A program made the position numbers and the translations under genes. Below the pieces are notes generated by a model, which was given only the letters and a program-made list of their open reading frames with translations, ran no database searches and was not told where the DNA came from. This document shows positions 31,182-35,947 of a DNA stretch of 35,947 nt, piece by piece. The first letter of the stretch is position 1; the number at the start of each line of letters is the position of its first letter. The DNA comes from Rickettsia typhi (GTDB lineage: Bacteria; Pseudomonadota; Alphaproteobacteria; Rickettsiales; JABSSG01), in NCBI GenBank assembly GCA_945877755.1, contig CAMCSP010000003.1:1-35947 (forward strand). The letters are read 5' to 3'.

Positions 31182-32329
31182 AAATCTTTCTAATTGCTGG
31201 TGAGGTATCTGGTGATAAACTTGGCGCTTCTTTGATTAAGTCATTAAGGGCTCAGTTTAAAGGTAAAATTATTTTTCAGGCTGTTGGTGGGGATAAAATG
31301 GCGGGTGAAGGAGTAAATTCTATCTTCCCAATGAATCAAATTTCTCTTATGGGATTTGTGGAGGTTTTATCTCATGTTTTTCGAATATTGAAATTAATCA
31401 AGCAGACTGTGAAAGCAATTTCTAATTTTAAACCAGATGTGGTGGTTACTATAGATTCACCAGGATTTGGAACCAGGGTGGCAAAACAAATAGACCGTAG
31501 TCATACTAAACTAGTTCACTATGTTGCACCCTCAGTATGGGCATATAAACCTAAACGTGCGGCCTATTTACAGAAATATTATGATTTAGTTCTAGCATTA
31601 CTTCCTTTTGAACCACCTTACTTTACTAGTGTTGGGTTGGCATGTGAATTTGTTGGTCACCCAAGCGTTGAAGATGATTGGATGAGCAGTGATTCTAAAA
31701 TGTTTCGAAAAAAATACAATATACCATCTAATGCATTAGTTTTTGGAGTTATGTGTGGTAGTAGGGCAGGTGAAGTGAGCATGATGCTTCCTGTTTTTGC
31801 TCAAACAATTGATCTTTTTAATAAACAATCACAAGATAAAGAAGTGGTTTGGGTTTTTCCAACTATTTCTAAAGAACTTGCTGAACAAATTAAAAATACT
31901 ATGAGTAAGTTCGATATAAATTTTGTGGTGCCAATAAATGAGCCAGAAAAGATTAACATGTTAAAGGCAATGAATTTTGCAATTGTAAAATCTGGCACAA
32001 TTAGTTTAGAGATGGCATTTGCTAATGTACCTACGATCGTTGCATACAAGGTTAATAAACTTACCGCATGGATTCTAAGACATGTTTATAAGATTAATAC
32101 CTATGTTAGTATCGTGAATATTTTGGCTAAAAAGGAAATTATTCCTGAGTTTTTGCAAGAGGATTGTACGGCAGAGAAATTATCTGCTGCTTTAGTAAAG
32201 CTTATTAAAGGGGATGGCAAAAAGCAAGTTATGGAATCTAAGAAAATTCTGAGTCAACTTATGCCTAAAGATAAAATTAAACCTAGTGATAAAGCTGCAA
32301 AGCTAATTCTTAAGTTAATACAGCACTAG
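31169..32329 (+). CDS. lpxB: Lipid-A-disaccharide synthase
   Basis: IFLIAGEVSGDKLGASLI, AVGGDKMAGEGV, YVAPSVWAYKPKRA, SGTISLEMAFANVPTIVAYKVN. Confidence 0.96.
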   Translation: MRKIKIFLIAGEVSGDKLGASLIKSLRAQFKGKIIFQAVGGDKMAGEGVNSIFPMNQISLMGFVEVLSHVFRILKLIKQTVKAISNFKPDVVVTIDSPGFGTRVAKQIDRSHTKLVHYVAPSVWAYKPKRAAYLQKYYDLVLALLPFEPPYFTSVGLACEFVGHPSVEDDWMSSDSKMFRKKYNIPSNALVFGVMCGSRAGEVSMMLPVFAQTIDLFNKQSQDKEVVWVFPTISKELAEQIKNTMSKFDINFVVPINEPEKINMLKAMNFAIVKSGTISLEMAFANVPTIVAYKVNKLTAWILRHVYKINTYVSIVNILAKKEIIPEFLQEDCTAEKLSAALVKLIKGDGKKQVMESKKILSQLMPKDKIKPSDKAAKLILKLIQH

Positions 32330-33489
32330 AATTTTTTATAATTAGGGGCAGAGGATAAAATAATCCAGCCAAAAATTGCTGATATCAATGAGCCAGAAAT
32401 AACTCCAATTTTTGCTTGTTCTTGCATTAGTGAGTCACTAAAAGCTAACATATTGATGAATAGGCTCATGGTAAAACCTACTCCCGCAATGATTGAAACC
32501 CCATAAATTTGTCTCCAATTAGTGCCTTTTGGCAAATTAGCCAAGCCAGATTTTATAATTAGCCAACTGGCACCAAATATACCAATTTGCTTGCCAATAA
32601 ATAAACCAAGCGCTGTTCCTAATAGTAATGGTTCCATAATCATCCCTAAATTAATATTGCCAAAATTTATTCCAGCAGTGGTAAATGCAAACACGGGTAA
32701 TATAAGAAAATTTACCCATGGATGTAGAAAGTGGATGAAGTTTTTAAGTGGTGAGTGAGGCTTATTTTTTTGATCATAAAGTGGTATTGCCATTCCAACT
32801 ATAACTCCACCGATAGTGGTATGAATACCGCTTTGATAAAGCGCAAGACATAATACTGCTCCTGTCGCTATGTAAGCATATATTGATATAATACGTATTC
32901 GATTGAGTATATATAATGCTGCTATTGCTGAGATTACTATTGATAGAGGCAAAATAGATAACTTTCCAGCATAAAAAAGAGCAATTATAAGTATTGCCCC
33001 TAAGTCATCAAATATTGCAATAGCCAGAAGAAAAATTTTAAGTGTAGATGGTACACGCTTTTTTACTAACAGTAGTATACATATGGCGAATGCTATGTCT
33101 GTGGCAGAAGGAATTGCCCAACCATTCCAATGTTGGGGGGTATCATAATTAATAAGCAAAAAAACTATTGCTGGCACAATCATGCCACCTATTGCTGCTA
33201 GTAGTGGTAGTAGAATCTGTTTCTTATTTGATAGTGAGCCTTCAAGCATTTCACACTTTAGCTCCATGCCCACAAGTAGGAAGAAGAATATCATTAGAAC
33301 ATCTTTCACCAATTGCCTAAGTGGTTCAATTATGCTTTGTTCTCCAAAGCTTATTTCTATAGGCATATTAACGAAATAAAAATACCATTGTGCTGTTGGA
33401 AAATTGGCTAGAATTATTGCAAGAAGAGCAGCTGATATCATAATAATTCCACTGCTAATTTCAGACTTAAAGAACCTAGCTATGTTCAT
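32326..33489 (-). CDS. nhaA: Na+/H+ antiporter NhaA
   Basis: FFFLVGMELKCEMLEG, GGMIVPAIVFLLIN, ATDIAFAICILLL, AIFDDLGAILIIALFY. Confidence 0.97.
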   Translation of the reverse strand: MNIARFFKSEISSGIIMISAALLAIILANFPTAQWYFYFVNMPIEISFGEQSIIEPLRQLVKDVLMIFFFLLVGMELKCEMLEGSLSNKKQILLPLLAAIGGMIVPAIVFLLINYDTPQHWNGWAIPSATDIAFAICILLLVKKRVPSTLKIFLLAIAIFDDLGAILIIALFYAGKLSILPLSIVISAIAALYILNRIRIISIYAYIATGAVLCLALYQSGIHTTIGGVIVGMAIPLYDQKNKPHSPLKNFIHFLHPWVNFLILPVFAFTTAGINFGNINLGMIMEPLLLGTALGLFIGKQIGIFGASWLIIKSGLANLPKGTNWRQIYGVSIIAGVGFTMSLFINMLAFSDSLMQEQAKIGVISGSLISAIFGWIILSSAPNYKKF

Positions 33490-34265
33490 AAATTATTCAT
33501 TTTTTCTATTATGACTAAACCATTTAGAATTAAGTCTGGTTCAATTGTATCAAATAATTTACTATCATTATATAAAGTTGCAAAACCGCCTGTGCCTATG
33601 ATTATAAAGTCATTAGTGTTGCCAAATACTTCTTTAGCAATTTGTTTGCTTAATTCTTTTATTGCTGCCATATGTCCATAGTATATGCCTGATTGAATAG
33701 CATGAGAAGTGCTAGTACCAGTTACTGTAGGTGGTGCGATAATATCAATTGATGAGAGTTTTTCTGCTGCCAGAGATAATGAGTCCGCTTGGGTTTTAAT
33801 ACCGGGCAAGATAACTCCGCTTTTAAATTCACGATCGCTATTTACTGCAGCAATTGTGGTGCATGTTCCTAAATCTGCTATTATAATATTACGTCCGGGT
33901 TTTAAGTTCATTGCAGCAACACATCCTGTTACTATATCTGCGCCTATCTCGTGTGGATTTTTATATTTATTTACAACTAACCCTGTTTTTACACCTAGCT
34001 GAATCATAAAAGGATCGATGTTAAAATATTTTATGCAAGCGCTTCGCACGGAGTAATTTATAGAAGGGACTACAGAACAAATAGATATTTTTTTAATAAA
34101 TGTTGGCTTTATATTTTGTTCTCGAAAATAGCTTTGCAGAAATACCCCAAATTCGTCTGAGCTCCATCCTCGTTTTGTATTAATACGAAAGCGATGAGTA
34201 ATTTCTTCACCATTATGATAACCACCATATATCTGAGTATTACCTATATCAAGACAAAGCATCAT
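33486..34265 (-). CDS. coaX: Type III pantothenate kinase
   Basis: MLCLDIGNTQIYGG, HEIGADIVTGCVAA, IIADLGTCTTIAAV, GGVI-type GVILPGIKTQADSL. Confidence 0.95.
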   Translation of the reverse strand: MMLCLDIGNTQIYGGYHNGEEITHRFRINTKRGWSSDEFGVFLQSYFREQNIKPTFIKKISICSVVPSINYSVRSACIKYFNIDPFMIQLGVKTGLVVNKYKNPHEIGADIVTGCVAAMNLKPGRNIIIADLGTCTTIAAVNSDREFKSGVILPGIKTQADSLSLAAEKLSSIDIIAPPTVTGTSTSHAIQSGIYYGHMAAIKELSKQIAKEVFGNTNDFIIIGTGGFATLYNDSKLFDTIEPDLILNGLVIIEKMNNL

Positions 34266-35553
34266 GTTTCTTCTCCATATTTTTTTTATATATATAATAC
34301 ATAATTATAGTAGCTATAGTTAAAGCTCCGGCCGGGAGCATATGGTTTATACCATTCAGCAATTGTAATATTAGAGGAGAAAACCCACCAAATATTGCTA
34401 TACCTAAAGCATAACAAATCATAACTCCACGGCAACGGTTTTCTGGAGTAAATAATTTGTACATGATTACGCTACAACAAGTAGCATTAATACCTAAAAC
34501 TCCACCTAGTAAAATATAAGCCATATATAGCATTATAATATTATAGCCATGTGCACTTAGTAGAATTAGACTAAATGATAGTGGGAAAATAAAGATACAG
34601 GATAGAATATTAACATTCATTATTTTCCTTGCATCGCCAATTTTATCAATAAGTCTACCAGTAAGAAATGAGGTAATTGCGCATGTGAATAGCCCTGCTA
34701 ATCCCATTGAATACGCAGTTTCTTTACTGAATCCCAAGGAAATTAGATAGGGGCTAAGGAATCCTGATATAGTGTATGAGAGCATTCCCAGTAATGATCC
34801 TAAAGTAATGGTTATAATTACTTCTGTCTTGTATTGTTTTACTATTGATATTATACCTGCTTCCTTATTATTATTTTTGGGCATATTTTTTAATAAAGAG
34901 ATAAATTCAGGAGATTCAGATAGTTTACGCCTGATCATTAATCCAACTATAGCTAAGCTGCCCCCTATAAAAAAAGGCAAGCGCCAGGATATACCTGTTT
35001 TGCTAATTAATAATCCCATTCCCATAGCTAACCCGACCCCAAGAGAGCCACCTAGACTGGTAAGCCCAGAAACATTACCAAAATTACGTTTTCCTAAATG
35101 CTCCATTGCAAAAATTTTTCCTCCCATAACTTCACCACTTGCACTAATTGCTTGCAGTATTCTGCATGAGATAAGTAATATTGGTGCTAATATACCTATT
35201 TCTTTGTAATTTGGGAGCAAACTAATTAATAATGAAGGGATGGCCATTAACATTATTGATTGCTTTAACATTGGCAGTCTGCCATATCGATCTCCATACC
35301 AACCCCAGAACCATGCAGACAGTGGACAGATAAGCATAGTAAGGGCAAAGCTTAACATGCCAAATAATAAAGATGTTGAGCTTGAGTTACTTGGAAAAAA
35401 TTCAGGCGAAATGATGTATAATAATACCGCATATAAAGTGTAATCATATAATTCTAAGAAATTTCCAATCGGCACAAAAAACAGTATGTTTGTTTTTTTC
35501 TGTATAGTCTTAAGCTTTAAGAAGCCTGCTTGATTTTCTGGTACTTTTCGCAT
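34249..35553 (-). CDS. MFS transporter (ProP-like metabolite:H+ symporter family)
   Basis: IGNFLELYDYTLYAVLL, WGWYGDRYGRLPML, RILQAISASGEVMGGKIFAMEH; about 12 TM helices. Confidence 0.88.
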   Translation of the reverse strand: MRKVPENQAGFLKLKTIQKKTNILFFVPIGNFLELYDYTLYAVLLYIISPEFFPSNSSSTSLLFGMLSFALTMLICPLSAWFWGWYGDRYGRLPMLKQSIMLMAIPSLLISLLPNYKEIGILAPILLISCRILQAISASGEVMGGKIFAMEHLGKRNFGNVSGLTSLGGSLGVGLAMGMGLLISKTGISWRLPFFIGGSLAIVGLMIRRKLSESPEFISLLKNMPKNNNKEAGIISIVKQYKTEVIITITLGSLLGMLSYTISGFLSPYLISLGFSKETAYSMGLAGLFTCAITSFLTGRLIDKIGDARKIMNVNILSCIFIFPLSFSLILLSAHGYNIIMLYMAYILLGGVLGINATCCSVIMYKLFTPENRCRGVMICYALGIAIFGGFSPLILQLLNGINHMLPAGALTIATIIMYYIYKKNMEKKHDALS

Positions 35554-35831
35554 GATAAAGCCCTCTATATAATTAGTTACTTAGCTGATAACTACCTAAT
35601 CTATGATTCTAAAAGCTATCATGATTATCATCAACCGGACGAATTCTAACCTTAGCAAGAAAGTATGTCAAGAATTAGAAGTTTAGAAATTGGATGTAGC
35701 TATTATTATAAATACATTGACTTGGAAACTTATATGCTCGCGCAATTAGAAGTAGAATTTATTATTAATATATAAATAAAAGTTATATCAATAACATTAT
35801 TTTACCTGGCTATGCAGTTTACTCCACTAGC

Positions 35832-35845
35832 TACTACATGTAGTA
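35832..35845. repeat. 14 bp perfect palindrome TACTACATGTAGTA upstream of the transposase
   Basis: Self-complementary, 9 nt before the ATG at 35855. Confidence 0.6.
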
Positions 35846-35854
35846 TTGGTTATT

Positions 35855-35947
35855 ATGAATATTAAACCGTCAAATTTGATTGAATTAATGGATATGTTTC
35901 CAACTGAAGAGTCGTGTTTAGAATATTTGAGTCTGGTACGTTGGCCT
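35855..35947 (+). mobile_element. N-terminus of an IS1595-family (ISXO2-like) transposase, truncated by window end
   Basis: Open frame MNIKPSNLIELMDMFPTEESCLEYLSLVRWP matches the FPTEEACxEYLxxLRWPxG start typical of IS1595 transposases. Confidence 0.72.

Noticed and set aside
34772-35209. 145 aa plus-strand ORF opposite the MFS gene
   Set aside because: Antisense shadow of a clear membrane transporter gene.
1-35947. CRISPR array, toxin-antitoxin or phage-defence operon
   Set aside because: No regularly spaced direct repeats, cas-like proteins, TA pairs or defence domains were seen in the ORFs or intergenic regions.

Overview
AT-rich window from what looks like an alphaproteobacterial, probably Rickettsiales-like, genome. 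Evidence: an NDUFS4-type ETC complex I protein, class I lysyl-tRNA synthetase, a ProP-like MFS transporter, and very tight gene packing. Enolase, RpiB and CoaX argue against a typical Rickettsia; the taxon is inferred, not proven. Most of the window is housekeeping: ffh, fabD, ftsZ-pgpA-cinA(C-terminal)-coaBC, comM, ftsB-like, eno, lysK, dsbB, a GT4 glycosyltransferase, xseB, uvrD, rpiB, glyA, nrdR, ruvA-ruvB-tsaD, alaS-lpxB, nhaA and coaX. The standout is a complete FMN riboswitch (minus strand, ~2249-2396) directly upstream of an SbmA/BacA/YddA (ABCD-like) fused ABC transporter. A strong hairpin covers that gene's Shine-Dalgarno just before its ATG. This makes the transporter a candidate flavin/riboflavin importer of a class not normally linked to FMN riboswitches. 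Other points of interest: an accessory block between tRNA-His and ruvA (APH(9)/spectinomycin-phosphotransferase-like gene, FAD monooxygenase, acetoacetate decarboxylase); a three-way-junction-like or MITE-like inverted-repeat element between tRNA-His and the aph gene; an MFS-coaX-nhaA overlapping operon suggesting a pantothenate-related transporter; a 3' fragment of a class D beta-lactamase at the left edge; an IS1595-like transposase start at the right edge; and several convergent gene pairs whose stop codons abut or overlap.
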